Notes: generated by a model from the letters alone, not told the origin. 64,000 nucleotides of DNA from Phymorhynchus buccinoides (GCA_017654935.2 CM065686.1:22352732-22416731), one strand, 5' to 3'; counted from the stretch's first letter, positions 48,219-59,609 are shown. Program-made: numbers and translations.

Positions 48219-51174
48219 TCAAAAGCTAAAAGCGGCAGCCCTGTGGGGATTGTTGGTGCTGATTGTGTAGACCAGGAACTCTTCGTTGTCGATGCTGATT
48301 TTGGGGCGACTGACGCACAGGAACTGCCCCTTGCACAGGTCCTCGAACCTGAAGTAAGGCCACACCGGGTTGGAGCCCTCAAGCTTCATGTGGGCCAAGG
48401 TGCCTTGTCTGTCCTGAAACGGTGCGTGAAAACAACGAATGAACAAAAATACTATGTGTAGTTTTTAACAACAATGATGAACACGGGGCAAATCTTTGCT
48501 TTAACTCTTCTCGTGCCATGTTTATAACATTCTTGGTCGTCCATCGCATCTTGACCGACAAGAGGGAAGTAACTTTTTTCGAGTGTGCATGTGTTGCTTT
48601 AATGGAAGAAACGGTGACATAAGCTTTAAAAGCAGGCAAACACGTGACAGGGTGCTTGGCAGTGAATGTCTCTGTATGTTAACCCTTTCACCGCCAGCCA
48701 TATTTCAGCCAAAAATGTCCATTAAATTTACATGGGAAGAGAACAAAATCCATCTGCAGTATTGGGGATTCTTCTGTGACATATATAAAATAAAGTCTAT
48801 CCTTATTTCCCAAAGCTAAGACAATAGGGTCTTTGCATAATAGACCCCAATTTGATGCCTTTTAGTGACATAGATGTTAAATCGCTGTGGTGCTAAAATA
48901 CGACTTTGGCGGTGAACGGGTTAACTCATTCTGGACAAATTCCCAGTATAGGAAGGTGGGGAACTTTGTTCCAAGGGGCACATTGTGTTAGTGCCCAAAA
49001 CATGTAGTAAAACTTAAAATTTAACCATTTTGGTATTTTTCCTGGATTGTAGACTACTTTTTGCTTTAGTATTGGCTCTACTCCGTTTCCCACTTTTGAT
49101 CTGGCAAAGTACTGAAATTGATACAGTGATGAAAATTGGGGGCAAAAGTAAAATTTTATATAATTGTTTTGTTTTTCTCTCTGCATGGCAACATGCTCCA
49201 TGTTTCCAAGCCAAAACTACTAAACTGTTCACAATCAAACTTAGCAAAATTGTATCATATGTGTCCCAACAAACCAGTGTCATGTCGCTTCACACAAAGA
49301 TCGGAAACAAATGAAAAGGGAGGAAAAGAAAAGGGAAACAGCAGCAGAAGCAATGTGTTTGCCTTTCTTATAGGAGTCAATGACATACTTTCAGTTTCAC
49401 CCCCACCTTGACAATCCAGTGGCGCAGGAAGGTCGGGCCTGACACAGAGGACACCAGTTCTACAACTAGCGTCACCCTAACCTCCTCCCCAGTCATGCTG
49501 ATCTGTTCCGGGGGGAGCATTTTGTAGAAGAGGGTGCCGGGTTCGTTGGGGTAGGTCGTTAAGGATAGGACATCCATGTACTGTGTGACAGTGCATGAAA
49601 ACCCCCCACACATGTACATAAGTTGATCAGTATATTTTATAGAGCCAAAAAACATCCACAACCCTAACAGTATCATTTGTGTGTGTGTGTGTGTAGGACA
49701 CATTTATTTCAATATATTCTATCAATGCCATTTGTTTCAATGTATTCTATCAATGCCATTTATTTCAATGTATTCTATCAATGCCATTTATTTCAATGTA
49801 TTCTATCAATGCCATTTATTTCAATGTATTCTATCAATGCCATTTGTTTCAATGTATTCTATCAATGCCATTTGTTTCAATGTATTCTATCAATGCCATT
49901 TGTTTCAATGTATTCTATCAATGCCATTTGTTTCAATGTATTCTATCAATGCCATTTATTTCAATGTATTCTATCAATGCCATTTATTTCAATGTATTCT
50001 ATCAATGCCATTTGTTTCAATGTATTCTATCAATGCCATTTGTTTCAATGTATTCTATCAATGCCATTTGTTTCAATGTATTCTATCAATGCCATTTGTT
50101 TCAATGTATTCTATCAATGCCATTTGTTTCAATGTATTCTATCAATGCCATTTGTTTCAATGTATTCTATCAATGCCATTTGTTTCAATGTATTCTATCA
50201 ATATCCAAAATATAAAATCAAAACCTGAATGATTTCTTTGTGTATTAACCCTTTCTTTCAATGCCAGTCATTATTCAGCTAAAAAGTCTCCATCAAACTT
50301 ATCTGAGAATACAAAGATGGTGTCTGCCATACTGGGGATTCCTTTACATCTGGGTCGAGTTACTCTAGATAACGGTCGCCGCGCGAATAACACTTACGCC
50401 AAACGGGGCCTAAGAAACACTTTAGAAAACGTTTGCGGAAGAATATTACAAGCTCTTGTCTGATTGGTCATTTTTTTTCATTGTTTTTAAACAAACTTTA
50501 ATGGACCAATCAACAACAAGAAACGTATTCACCCCCTACTAGTTCCGGATAGTTCGCCGCTTGCTCGGTGTTTGGCAAGAACAAAACGCCACGCGAACTA
50601 TCGGCAAACGAAGGGTGTTTCTTAGACCGTTTTCGCCGATTTGAGCGAGCGCAACGTAACATTAGCCCTTGTGAAACAGCCCCCAGGTGTAACTTTAGGC
50701 CTATCCTTATCTCCCCAAAATAACAACAAAAGGTGAATGGATATCAGACCCTGACTAAATGTGTTTGATTGGCATTGGGTGTTAAATTGTCAATAGGCGA
50801 CTGTGGCGATGAAAGAGTTAAACAACAATAAAATAACAGTAAAATCTGAACTAGAAAAGACATTTCAATTCTGTTTTGTCTGAGTATTTATCAGGAATCT
50901 TAGCTCCATTTCTGAAATCAAATTCTGAATTTATGCAACAGTTCCATTATGTCTGATTTTGTCATGCTTCATTACCTCTTTCAAATCCCGTTGGTCGATA
51001 TCCTGAAACCTGTCAATGACTTCCACATCTGGGAACATGGCTGCAGCCTTTTCGCGGGCCCTCCGCCAGCTGTCCCCAGTGGAGGGAGGAGAGGGATCAG
51101 GGGCAGGGGAATGGGAAGGGGAGCCTGCTGCACCTGGGGAAGTAGTGCTGCTGGTTGGGGTCCTTTGATTGAGC
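48219..51174 (-). CDS. Paralogue B: uncharacterised protein, C-terminal part (three exons)
   Basis: Exons 51174-50976, 49580-49407 and 48413-48219 all have AG and GT borders and join in phase 0. The first carries a P/S/T-rich linker after NQR, then SWRRAREKAAAMFPDVEVID. The second codes YMDVLSLTTYPNEPG, FYKMLPPEQISMTGEEVRV and HWIVK. The third codes a cassette with PYFRFEDLCKGQFLC and ends at a TGA. Paralogue A (56454-57593) shares the linker, the SW..AR..AA motif and the last cassette, but lacks the middle exon. I do not recognise a named family with certainty; the cassette resembles the C-terminal part of uncharacterised, often MYND-finger, invertebrate proteins, which is only an impression. 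The 5' part of the gene is not identified. Confidence 0.7.
48679..48924. mobile_element. TTAA MITE family A
   Basis: Complete: TTAACCCTTTCACCGCCA to GGCGGTGAACGGGTTAA. Lies in the last intron of paralogue B. Confidence 0.8.
49700..50205. repeat. Tandem array of ~18 units of 28 bp
   Basis: Unit TTCAATGTATTCTATCAATG plus CCATTTRT. The only common variant is G or A after CCATTT. From left to right it reads G, AAA, GGGG, AA, then seven G. Confidence 0.95.
50245..50821. mobile_element. TTAA MITE family A interrupted by a ~340-bp insertion
   Basis: Left TTAACCCTTTC and right GGCGATGAAAGAGTTAA. The foreign part (about 50350-50690) contains GGCCTAAGAAACAC and, inverted, GGTGTTTCTTAG, and ends AACAGCCCCC. 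Confidence 0.65.
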
Positions 51175-51190
51175 CTGCACACCATAACAA

Positions 51191-52124
51191 TACAGTGGTA
51201 CCCCTCTAATAAGACCTTGAAAGTGCAGTGAAAAAAAAGTCTTATCTGAGGGGTGGTCTTATTAGAGAACCAAGCATGTGACATCTTAGTACAGAGTACA
51301 GAACTAAGCAAGCATCGTGGAAAAATGAAATAAAACACTTTTTAACACTGTTGATGAATACTAGTGTAATTTTATTGAACACACGAGAAGAACTGAGAAA
51401 TCCACAAAGTATAATAAATTACTGTAGAACAAGTACATTTACAAACAAAATCTTCTGTGGTGCTATACAGAGCGCCTTTTCCTGGATTCAATTTCCAGTC
51501 ACTGGAATGTTGCGTGATCTTGCATCACAAAACCAGTCCCAAACTTTCTCGTCGATGACCATGGTTTCTGTTTTCCTTACTTTCGCTATAGTTTCCTGCC
51601 CCCACACTCGCCACTTTCCCATCGTGATTTAATCGACTCCTTATCCTTGATTATGTTTTGGATCTGTGTTTTGCCGACACTGAGCGAGTTCGCAATTGCG
51701 ATCGCAGTCTCCCCTTTCTCACTTCTTTCCACAACACGGACGCGTTCTTCCAATGTCAATTGTTTTCTTTTCCGAGTCGCCATATCGATCACTGACTTGA
51801 AGAAGAACAGAGAGTAGCGGGCCCTTCTACAAGTCGCATGAGTACACGGGGCGTAACTCTCCAAGCAAAAGTTAGGGGGCGCGCTTCCAATGGAAGTTCC
51901 ATGTTTACATTTCCATCGAGAGATCGATTTGCACGAAACTGACTGCAAAAAGATAAGATTGCGGTCGCATCTCAACCCTTGAAATCGGGTCGTAAGTCGG
52001 AACTCAGGAAAAGTCGTATTTGCGGCATAGGATATATAGTGGAATGTGTTCGGGAAAAAAAAAATCAGTCGTATGTGAGGAGAAGTCGCATTTGCGAGCG
52101 TCTTATTAGAGGGGTACCACTGTA
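51191..52124 (-). mobile_element. Tigger/pogo-like element with a remnant transposase
   Basis: TA-CAGTGGTACCCCTCTAATAA at the left, and the inverse ending CCACTGTA at the right. Transposase sequence is on the minus strand. It lies 17 bp from an exon acceptor of paralogue B. Confidence 0.8.
51490..51783 (-). pseudogene. Tigger-like transposase, N-terminal DNA-binding part
   Basis: From the ATG at 51783 a 65-residue frame reads MATRKRKQLTLEERVRVV, then AIAIANSLSVGKTQIQNIIK. This is the CENP-B/pogo-type helix-turn-helix that binds the element ends. It stops at 51586; then, in another frame, come VWDWFCDARSRNIPVTG, the start of the second (Tc5-type) DNA-binding helix-turn-helix, and a stop. The DDE catalytic core is absent. 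A short DNA-binding peptide could still be made if transcribed. Confidence 0.75.
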
Positions 52125-52389
52125 TGGGGGAAATTGGTACTTTCTGTCTATTCTTACTCATTAAAAAACCCAAAAAACAATTCCGGTAGACGGAGGTCCT
52201 TTACAAGAACTCAGCATACAAACTCTGGAACTTGCCTTTCTGATGAACAGCCACATAGCAGACGTGAGATTTTTCAGGAAATTTTAAAACCAGCAGGGCT
52301 GTTCTTGAGATAAGTGTAAATCCATTGAGAAATTGGAAGGGGGGGGGGGGGGGGGGTTATAGATTGGGAGTGGCTGATGGAAAAATGAA

Positions 52390-53066
52390 GGAAGCAATCA
52401 TGCCCCAGTTGCCACTCCAATCCACAAGCCAGTGTAGCATGTTCATCCCATTCAGATGAAGCAATCATGCCCCAGTTGCCACTCCAATCCACAAGCCAAT
52501 GTAGCATGTTCATCCCATTCAGATGAAGCAATCATGCCCCAGTTGCCACTCAAATCCACAAGCCAATGTAGCATGTTCATCCCATTCAGAGGAAGCAATC
52601 ATGCCCCAGTTGCCACTCCAATCCACAAGCCAATGTAGCATGTTCATCCCATTCAGATGAAGCAATCATGCCCCAGTTGCCACTCCAATCCACAAGCCAA
52701 TGTAGCATGTTCATCCCATTCAGATGAAGCAATCATGCCCCAGTTGCCACTCCAATCCACAAGCCAGTGTAGCATGTTCATCCCATTCAGATGAAGCAAT
52801 CATGCCCCAGTTGCCACTCCAATCCACAAGCCAATGTAGCATGTTCATCCCATTCAGATGAAGCAATCATGCCCCAGTTGCCACTCCAATCCACAAGCCA
52901 ATGTAGCATGTTCATCCCATTCAGATGAAGCAATCATGCCCCAGTTGCCACTCCAATCCACAAGCCAATGTAGCATGTTCATCCCATTCAGATGAAGCAA
53001 TCATGCCCCAGTTGCCACTCAAATCCACAAGCCAATCCAGCATGTTCATCCCATTCAGATGAAGCC
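52390..53066. repeat. Tandem array of ~10 units of 67 bp
   Basis: Unit from ATGAAGCAATCATGCCCCAG through CCAATCCACAAGCCAATG to GTTCATCCCATTCAG. Units are almost identical. Confidence 0.95.
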
Positions 53067-53763
53067 CACTTCCAACAGCCACATCATTAAAGTTCATTTC
53101 TTGGATCAGGATCAGGATGCTTTTTAGGACAACCAGGGGTCTACACCGGTCCTCGGGGAACATTTCAGGAAATTTCACTTTCCTCTGGTCTCATGTCTGA
53201 CATATAGACCTTCCCAACGTTCCTTTCAGACCAGAACCTTTTCTACTGGGGCCCCCGTTTGTTCAGCCCTTCCCACTTGGAGAGCACACTTTATAATTAC
53301 TGTATTTTAACACTCCCAGTTCTATAAAATGGGAGTACATTGTAACTGGAATGAGGGCCTGTAATATCAAATGTAGTTCCTACACATTACTATAACGTTC
53401 ATTTTAGGTTTGTAACCATACTTTACCCACGCTGCCTGGCATCTCCTGCTACACATGTGACATGCGCATGCTACACTCGTGCTAGCTCTGGCACTGACGC
53501 TACCGCCCACTGCCTCCCAGTCCGTATGCTACCATCCCTGCTGCTTATTAGCCACAATCTATGCTCTGCTGTTAGGCCTGTAATGTGTAGTCTACGTTGC
53601 TGCTATTGTATCAGCTAGTCTTTGGATTATGTCTTTTAATGTAGTATTAATAAAACATGCTTAATACATATATTTGTAGTCAGCTGTGTTTCCTCTTGGA
53701 TGGAATACATGTCTGTGAACCCACAACAACAGTCAACATACAATGGGGCCTGTGCATTTCCCT

Positions 53764-53765
<2 letters not shown>
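53067..53765. other. Unassigned sequence with possible decayed coding
   Basis: On the minus strand 53175-53070 reads FPEMFPEDRCRPLVVL..., which recalls FPEMLPE of paralogue A. I could not confirm exon borders. The rest is unassigned. Confidence 0.3.

Positions 53766-53804
<39 letters not shown>
53766..53804. repeat. (GT)n microsatellite
   Basis: About 38 bp of GT. Confidence 0.9.
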
Positions 53805-53807
<3 letters not shown>

Positions 53808-53986
53808 CGAGCGTCTGTCTGTGAAGACAAATATATTCCACTTCATTGTGCTTGTACTACTATACTGGTTTCAACACAACTTGGCAGAATGGTCCCCCAT
53901 GTCTGAGACGATAATGGTTATGTGTTAGTTTGTATTAATAAGATGCTATTACTTTTAGGGGTCACGTGTTTCCGCGCACCTCTGCC

Positions 53987-54130
53987 AAGGCGGCAGGTTG
54001 CCTTTATTTGTTACAGAATAAACCAAGTTAATCGTTTATTATGGCTCCACGTCTGCTGTATAGATGAGCAACTCAAACATGTGTTGTATGTCCTGTCCAT
54101 CACAAGAACCCACACGCGCAAGTCGTTACA
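53987..54130 (+). repeat. 144-bp LTR-like repeat, copy 1
   Basis: Identical over 144 bp to 55841-55984 and ends CAAGTCGTTACA. It is followed at once by TGGTGTCAGAAGTGGGA, which has the TGG start of a tRNA primer-binding site, so it looks like the 3' part of a 5' LTR in plus orientation. Confidence 0.75.
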
Positions 54131-54147
54131 TGGTGTCAGAAGTGGGA
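54131..54147 (+). other. Primer-binding-site-like sequence
   Basis: TGGTGTCAGAAGTGGGA is a tRNA-type primer site known from Ty3-type elements of marine invertebrates. Read on the minus strand the same bases also continue the RNase H frame of the pol fragment (DHKPLIPLLT). Confidence 0.5.
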
Positions 54148-55765
54148 TCAATGGCTTGTGGTCTGACTCAACCTCCACATGCCTTCCAAAACAATATCGC
54201 TCAAAACGCTCGACCAAAAACAATCGCCAGCATTTCCTTCTCTATTTGAGCATAATTTCTCTCTGTTTCTGAGAATGCCCTGGAAGCGAAATGAACTGGC
54301 TGACCATCAGTCATCAAACATGCCCCAAGACCAAACTCAGAAGCATCACACTGAAGTGTGGTTTTCCCTTCAGCACTGAAAAATCTGAGAACAGGAGGTC
54401 TGGACAGCATAGCTTTGATCTCCTCCAAAGCTTTTGAATGATCTGGACTCCAACGAAACTGAACATTTTTCTTGACCAACTCTCTCAACGGTGCCGCTTT
54501 CTGAGAAAGTTGAGGAGCGAACTTCTGCAGGTACCCAATCATACCCAGCAGTCTTTGAACATCTTCTTTGTTTTCTGGCTGCTTGAAAGAATTGATCGCA
54601 TCAATCTTCGAAAAATCAGCTTTCACACCCTCTTTAGAGATCATATGCCCCAAATATGAGATTTCGGGTTTCTTCAACTCCACTTTACTTCTGTTGAGTT
54701 TGATGTTTTTCTCACGACAACGTCGCAAGAGTTTTTCAACGTTCTTGTCATGATCAAGCGCCGCCGCTTCATCATCGTCTCCTTTCCCCCAAACAATGAT
54801 GTCATCATGCACAGCAAAGACTCCTGGCAAGTCATGAACAGCCTCATCCATCCTACGCTGAAACTCTTCAGGCGCCACTGAGATCCCGAATGGCATTCGA
54901 ATCCAACGAAATTTCCCAAAGGGAGTCTCAAACGTTGTGAGCAAACTGCTGTCCTCATCAAGCCGAACATGCCAAAACCCATTTCTTGCATCAAAGTGAC
55001 TGAAATAACGATCCCCTTCAAGTTCACCAAGGACATCATCAATGGTCTTCATGGGATAGTCATTGCGTTTGAGTGCTTTGTTAAGCGGTTTTGGATCAAG
55101 ACAGAGACGAACCCCTCCATTGGGCTTCATCGTTACAACCAGACTACTGACCCAGCCTGTAGGAGTATTGACAGCTGCTATGACCCCTAGTGCTTGCAGT
55201 CTTTCTAGGTTTTTGGGGACTTTTTGTCTGATCGCAATGGGCCATTTTCTGCATGGTAGTTTTACTGGTGGAACATTGTTGTCTGTTTCCAAGTGCAAAA
55301 TGCCCTCAAGATCACCTAGTTCCCCTTCAAACACATAATCAAACTGGCCAAGAATTGACTCATCAACCCCTGCAATGTTTTCTGGAACCAACTGAATCAA
55401 CTCCATTCTCTGAACAGCTTTCAACCCAAGAATAGGCTTTGAATCACCACAAACCACCTGAAATTTGATCCTGTACTCCCTTTTGTTCTTCGGATTGACT
55501 ACCCTCATGGTTTTCTCACCCAATGGTCTGACAACAGTGCCATCATACATGACTAGTTTTTTGTTTGTTCTTTCTAGTGACCTGAGTGTTTTGCTTTTGT
55601 CACATGTGGCTTTTGTGTATGTGCTTGCTGACATGCAGTTTGTGCTTGCACCACTGTCGAGCTGAAAGGAAATTTCAACATGATTTATCAGCATCTTTGC
55701 ATACACTCCACTCGCATTCTCACCAACATGCAACATGTCAAAGTGTCCATCAACATCATCATCAT
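54140..55765 (-). pseudogene. Ty3-type retrotransposon pol fragment: protease, reverse transcriptase, start of RNase H
   Basis: The open frame 55736-54201 has an aspartic protease with DSGAS near residue 28, then a reverse transcriptase with FDARNGFWHV, RMPFGISVAPEEFQ and, at the catalytic site, AVHDD, where many relatives have YxDD. Some Ty3 lineages do vary that first position. RNase H starts with LQCDASEFGLGA and ends after SDHKPL. A frameshift lies near 54205. Integrase and gag are absent, and sequence before the protease breaks at a T/A-rich run (about 55770). The fragment sits between two 144-bp direct repeats but in the opposite orientation to the primer-binding-like site, so the copy is rearranged and inactive. 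Confidence 0.85.
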
Positions 55766-55840
55766 TTTTTTTTTTTAAATAAAAGAAAACCCCTTCTAAA
55801 TTAGTTTTTACTCAATCATCAATCAACTAAAAACTCACTA

Positions 55841-55984
55841 AAGGCGGCAGGTTGCCTTTATTTGTTACAGAATAAACCAAGTTAATCGTTTATTATGGCT
55901 CCACGTCTGCTGTATAGATGAGCAACTCAAACATGTGTTGTATGTCCTGTCCATCACAAGAACCCACACGCGCAAGTCGTTACA
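55841..55984 (+). repeat. 144-bp LTR-like repeat, copy 2
   Basis: Identical to 53987-54130. The flanks differ completely, and no primer site follows. Confidence 0.8.
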
Positions 55985-56426
55985 ATGTCCTGATGTTCTG
56001 GCATGTTATGTCAGTTCACTTAACAGCAAGCCACTTAAATGTGCTCCCAGTTGATCTGATTTTTTTTATATAACAAAGAATATTGTCACATATACGGAAC
56101 CATTCACTATGAAACTTTGCAGAATTGTTCCTGTACTGATAACCCAAGGAAAATGTCTGTAATGTCAGTTTGCCCAAAACTGTGCTCCCAGCACGTCTGT
56201 TCAAGTGTTACTTTTGTTTGCTACCATTCACTGCCCACTGTGCCACAGTGAATCAACATCTCCCCATTTTTCCACCAGTGTGCAATGCATTACATGCATG
56301 TGGTCTGGCAGACCGACCAAGGAAAGCAGTGGAAGTCATTTTGAAGTGAACAATAAAAAAGTAAGAGAGCGTGAGAAACGCCTGAACTGGGTGTTTTGGT
56401 TGGGGTTTTTTGTGTGGCTTTGCCAG
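55985..56426. other. Unassigned sequence
   Basis: No gene or element recognised. Confidence 0.4.
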
Positions 56427-56437
56427 TTTATTTTATT
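56427..56437 (-). terminator. Overlapping polyadenylation signals of paralogue A
   Basis: Two AATAAA words on the minus strand start 17 bp after the stop codon, suggesting a very short 3' UTR. Confidence 0.6.
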
Positions 56438-56453
56438 TTTTTAGGATCACGTC

Positions 56454-57593
56454 TTACGGTTCCAGAATGTGAACCTCTCCGGGATCGTCAATGCGCAGTC
56501 CCACTGTCTTATCCATGAAGAAGTGTATTTGGGCATTCTTGTAGCACAGGAAGCTGCCCTCCCGCAGCTGGTCATAGCGGAAATAAGGCTGCGGGTCTTT
56601 GGGCGTGTAGAAGATAACAAACGATGGGTTGCCATCAGCATCCTGAAATTAGAAATAACAGTAGAACCTCCCTTATATATAAGACCTTCAAAAATCATCC
56701 AACCTCATTTTGGATGATTTTTTGAAGGTCTTCTAATGGAGGGGTCTTATAAGGGAGGTGATTTTAATACTTACAAAGAAGGGCAATGCCTCAGAGAAGT
56801 AGGTCTTATGTGGGAGGGAGTCTTATAGCGGGAGGTCTTATAACGGAGGTTCCACTGTAACAGGTTTTGTAGATTGTGGAATGCGTGACCCCCCAAAAAT
56901 GCATCCCACAAAATTGCTAATAAAATAAAATACTGTAAAGTACCTTGTATAAGCCCCCCACTAAAAAAGATTCGTTTGTTGTTTGTGAATGTTCCAGGTT
57001 GAAGTAATGTTCTTCAAAAGAGTGTCAAGCACCGTCCACTACCCAAGAGAACGAACAATGTGTTGCCTTCAGCGTCCTTAAATTTGAAATAATGGGGTTT
57101 CGTGGATTTTCAGATACAACATGGATACACACATGCATGCACACACGCACACACACAAGCATGCATATATGCCTGTTTCCATGGACACACACGCTCACAA
57201 GCCCGCATGCACGCAAGTTTTCAGGGACACATAAAACACACACAGACAGACACAGAGAAACACACACTACACTACTCCACAAGACCGTTTATACCTCCAG
57301 ACACCTGCCGTGATGAAGGTAGTGAGGGTAGACAACTCCGATCTTGAACACGGCCACCAACCCCCTCACCACCATGCCCATGATTTCCGGCAACATTTCT
57401 GGGAACAAGTCCATGATGCGATGTCCAGGATACTTCTTGGCGGCCCGCGATCTGGCCTCGTCCCAGCTGATGGCTGGTGAAGAAGAGGTCCCCCCCGGTG
57501 CCTTTCTCGGAAAAGAAGATTCTGAGGGAACCGACATCTTCTGGGCTCGTTGGTTCGCTCCCTTGGGCTGTAGGTCGGAGGGGTTAGCTGCCC
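56454..57593 (-). CDS. Paralogue A: uncharacterised protein, C-terminal part (two exons)
   Basis: Exons 57593-57295 and 56642-56454 have good acceptors (GGTTTTAG, TTCTAATTTCAG) and a CTGGAG/GTATAA donor, and join in phase 0. The first codes an NQR-P/S/T linker, SWDEARSRAAKKYPG, LFPEMLPEIMGMVVRGLVAV and YPHYLHHGRCLE. The second codes DADGNPSFVIFYTPKD, PYFRYDQLREGSFLC and HFFMDKTVGLRIDDPGEVHI before the TAA. The layout equals paralogue B without its middle exon. I cannot name the family; the cassette resembles the C-terminal part of uncharacterised invertebrate proteins. Upstream exons lie beyond or within 57.6-59 kb and were not found. Confidence 0.72.
56656..56860. mobile_element. Short Tigger-like MITE
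   Basis: ACAGTAGAACCTCCCTTATA to GGAGGTTCCACTGTA, in the last intron of paralogue A, 14 bp from the acceptor. Confidence 0.7.
57035..57076 (-). pseudogene. Relic duplicate of the last exon of paralogue A
   Basis: After ATTTCAAATTTAAG it reads DAEGNTLFVLLG, matching the start of the true last exon (DADGNPSFVIFY). The similarity includes the acceptor region and then stops. It lies inside the intron of paralogue A. Confidence 0.65.
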
Positions 57594-58080
57594 CTAAAAC
57601 CAAAAAACTGTTGGCGTCAATTTAACCAAATTTTTCGTTGTTTTTTTCTTCTAGACCTTAAAGTTCCCAATAGGACTTGTTCGGAAATAATCATGGGGAG
57701 TAATTTCATGGTGTGTGGAGTGATCTTGCCTAATTCAATCGGTCAAATACCATCAGCTCTCGTAGCCAATCGACTCGTGTGTTTGAGCAGACATAGGCTA
57801 CAGCACTTAGAACACTGTGCATCATTCTAAAACTTTATGTCATTTATATTTTTACGTCACATTTTGCAAGTTTTATCAGTTTGTGGTCACTGGCCACCCC
57901 TAATTTTTTCTTTAAAAAAATGTTTGCAAGTCGCTGACTCGCATCCTGCGGTTTCAAGCTTCGACGCCATTGTTGCTATGGTATTTGACTGAGTAATGGA
58001 GGTAAACAACTCTAATTTTCACGAAGTGCTCTCCCCTACTTTTTTCCGAAAATCGTATTGGAAAAAAGAAAGTATACTAC
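57594..58080. other. Intron or upstream sequence, nothing assignable
   Basis: No supported exon; AT-rich. Confidence 0.4.
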
Positions 58081-59049
58081 TACAGTGGAACCTCGCTTTT
58101 AAGACCTTGAAAAATTAGCCCCCCCCCACCCCCCAAGGTCTTAATAGGGAAGGGTCTTATTGTGGAGGTGGACACTCATGATCAGTAGTCTCAGATCTGT
58201 TTACCCCAAATCTTCACTGTCAGTAATCCCAAGCTCTGAAATCAGTAATTTCAAGCATCTGTCCATAATTTTGCTGGCCGAGAAATCCTTCCACCAGAAT
58301 TTTTCGCTGCCATCAAACCTTTTGCTGAGCGGGGCGGAGGGGGGGGGGGGGAAACGTACACGCACGCTGCAACTTTCCATCCAAACCCAACTTCAACAAC
58401 TGCCGAAATTTTGGTTGCGTTGAGGCGGGAGAGGGGACCTCGCTTTTTTCTTTGGCGTCCGATCAGGATCAGAGTCGGAATCATCCGCTTGCAAGTGGGG
58501 GGTTTTTCGGCATGCCTTCAGATTGCACTTCGTACCTAGAAAAATGGCGGAATGGAGAAATAAACCGGAAGTATTCCTTCAAGGGACATCACTCAAAGTG
58601 ATACCTTTGATAGCAGACGACACAGTAGCGAGTACGGCTCAAACGCCAGGCCTTCTTTCAATTTCTTCTTTTTTTTCGCACTCGTTCAGTGGAAATGCGG
58701 ATTTTTTTGTTGCTGACCGCAAGCGTAATCGGAGGTCTTAAAACGTAATAATTACAGACAAATCCGTAGGGAAAACAGGTCTGTAGTCTGGATATGAAGG
58801 GGAAAATCTCCTCCGAAGTCGGAGTGTGGCTGCCCACGTGGTGGGGTAATCAAAAACGGTCACACGCTTAATGTTCTCATCCTTAGCTGATGCATTTGTA
58901 CCATAATGTTTAACTGCTTCAGCTGTTGGGATAATCCCTGGAGTCTTTATGCCACGGAACGACAACAACAACAGCAACAAGGGGAAAATCAGTGAAAATG
59001 TTTTGGGGTCACATCTTATAGAAAGTCTTAATAGGAAGATTCCACCATA
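58081..59049. mobile_element. Tigger-like element carrying a SINE C
   Basis: TACAGTGGAACCTCGCTTTT to GGAAGATTCCACCATA. A SINE C copy (58810-58978) lies between two copies of AAGGGGAAAATC. No transposase frame remains. Confidence 0.7.
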
Positions 59050-59082
59050 TGGTTGTATCGATTATACTAAGCATGTTTTTAT

Positions 59083-59375
59083 GCACAATGTGTCCGTTTT
59101 CCAGTTTTCACTGATGTCCTCGCTGCATTCAGCCGGCACATTCCGATTTCGGAGGAGCGCAAAGGAGAAAATTATATGGAAGATTTTTGGGGGAAAAAAG
59201 ACAGGAAAATGGGCCAAAAAGTCAGAAAGATAGTAAGTAGATGACACAAAGCAAGGAAAAAGGCAGAGCCAAAGAGAGAGACAGATTAGAGGAAGTTACA
59301 AGCACAGAACTTCCAGAAGGTGGGGGATCTATTTGTACGGAAGACACCCCCTCCCCAGTATCCCCACGGGGGGGT
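59083..59375 (-). repeat. SINE family B copy
   Basis: Tail half TTCCGATTTCGGAGGAG, then the shared A/B head half ending at CCCAGTATCCCCACGG. Confidence 0.7.
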
Positions 59376-59384
59376 CCACCACAC

Positions 59385-59606
59385 TGATTTAACATCCTTG
59401 TCACTAAAAGGTGCGAAAGTTAGGACCTGTCATCCAATAATTACCTTATGTTGTTACTTTAGGGAGATAAGGAAAAGCCTCATTCGTGTTTTGATACATG
59501 TCATGGGGGCATTGAGCATTGACAGTATTCTAGATGCAGACTTTTCTTAACTGAGGTAAGCTTGACAGAAATTTTGGGCTGAAAAATTTCTGCTAGCGAA
59601 AGGGTA
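59385..59606. mobile_element. Degenerate TTAA MITE family A
   Basis: Interior matches the family (CTTGTCACTAAAAGG, GGGAGATAAGG); right end CTAGCGAAAGGGTAAA has lost TTAA. Confidence 0.6.
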
Positions 59607-59609
59607 AAT

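Noticed and set aside
49700..50205. CRISPR-like regular repeats
   Set aside because: Units are contiguous with no unique spacers and the genome is eukaryotic; it is a minisatellite.
49677..50232. Three open plus frames of 144-183 codons
   Set aside because: All three frames of the same 28-bp array are open; no coding signal.
53070..53175. Extra exon of paralogue A or B
   Set aside because: FPEMFPE is suggestive, but acceptor and donor do not give a frame that fits neighbours; kept only as possible decayed coding.
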